DNA from: Eubacterium sp.
Lineage (GTDB): Bacteria > Bacillota > Clostridia > Oscillospirales > Acutalibacteraceae
Assembly (NCBI GenBank): GCA_017543725.1
Contig: JAFYFO010000372.1
Location: 1 to 6,544, forward strand
Reading direction: 5' to 3'
Length of the DNA: 6,544 nt
The notes below the pieces were generated by a model. It saw nothing but the letters and a program-made list of their open reading frames with translations. It had not been told where the DNA came from and did not search any database. The translations under genes and the position numbers were made by a program. Every line of letters starts with the position of its first letter. Position 1 is the first letter of the stretch. Positions 6,454 through 6,544 of the stretch are shown here, piece after piece.

Positions 6454-6495
6454 GAAAACTAAAAACAGTTTATCATTTTTGAATTATAATAATTT

Positions 6496-6524
6496 ATTAT
6501 ACTATGAATGAGAAGAAAAATAAA
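6496..6524 (-). promoter_or_regulatory. Putative sigma-A promoter of the STAS-to-phosphatase operon
   Basis: On the minus strand TTTATT (6519-6524), a 17-base spacer and a perfect TATAAT (6496-6501) precede the first gene. The predicted start is near 6489, giving a leader of about 46 nt. A second perfect TATAAT lies at 6483-6488 but has no usable -35 at 17 bases (TCATTC). The -35 match is only 3 of 6 and the DNA is AT-rich, so the assignment is tentative. Confidence 0.45.
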
Positions 6525-6544
6525 GAACTATTTTAAATAATTAC

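Larger units (their letters stand above)
6289..6465. repeat. 11-bp inverted repeat flanking the STAS fragment
   Basis: The plus strand has TTTTTAGTTTT at 6289-6299 and its exact reverse complement AAAACTAAAAA at 6455-6465. The arms bracket the truncated STAS gene, one before its Shine-Dalgarno site and the other running from its stop codon to the next ATG. The sequence is simple and AT-rich, so coincidence is quite possible. Confidence 0.35.

Noticed and set aside
1..6544. CRISPR arrays, tRNA or rRNA genes, insertion sequences, phage attachment sites
   Set aside because: I saw no regularly spaced repeats, cloverleaf-type sequences, transposase or integrase motifs, or terminal repeats with target duplications in the window.

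Overview
The window looks like a chromosomal segment of a gut-type Bacillota, most likely a Clostridia member near Ruminococcaceae/Oscillospiraceae. The grounds are AT-rich intergenic DNA, moderate GC in genes, strong GGAGG-type ribosome binding sites, RsbU/SpoIIE-type regulators and a secreted protein with 'AGIGG...GTINIYGGTV' repeats. The taxonomic call is inference from gene content, not from a marker gene. Every gene supported here is on the minus strand, so transcription runs from right to left.

From right to left, a putative sigma-A promoter (about 6496-6524) precedes a compact five-gene operon. The genes are: (1) a 47-residue N-terminal half of a STAS anti-sigma-factor antagonist (6299-6442); (2) a DUF2156/LPG_synthase_C-type acyltransferase-like protein (5417-6289); (3) a MATE-family transporter with a C-terminal HATPase (RsbW/SpoIIAB-like) domain (3684-5420); (4) a GNAT acetyltransferase that starts at TTG (2853-3680); (5) a membrane sensor with Cache-like, HAMP, SpoIIE/RsbU phosphatase and HATPase domains (732-2837). 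Gaps are 9, -4, 3 and 15 nt, so co-transcription and translational coupling are very likely. A 207-nt spacer follows with no convincing terminator. It carries its own putative promoter and ribosome binding site for a secreted beta-helix-repeat protein (1-523), which runs off the left edge.

The operon has the parts of a partner-switching circuit: STAS antagonist, HATPase kinase/anti-sigma-like domains and a PP2C-type phosphatase. These are combined with a transporter and two GNAT-fold enzymes rather than with a sigma factor. Two parts look degenerate. The STAS protein stops just before the loop that normally holds the phosphorylated serine, and one in-frame TAA separates it from the DUF2156 gene. 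The HATPase domain on the MATE protein appears to lack the N-box asparagine and the DxG glycine that the HATPase domain of the phosphatase in the same operon keeps. The operon may be a decaying copy of a conserved membrane-stress or export switch, or a rewired one that uses binding without phosphorylation. The sequence alone cannot decide between these.
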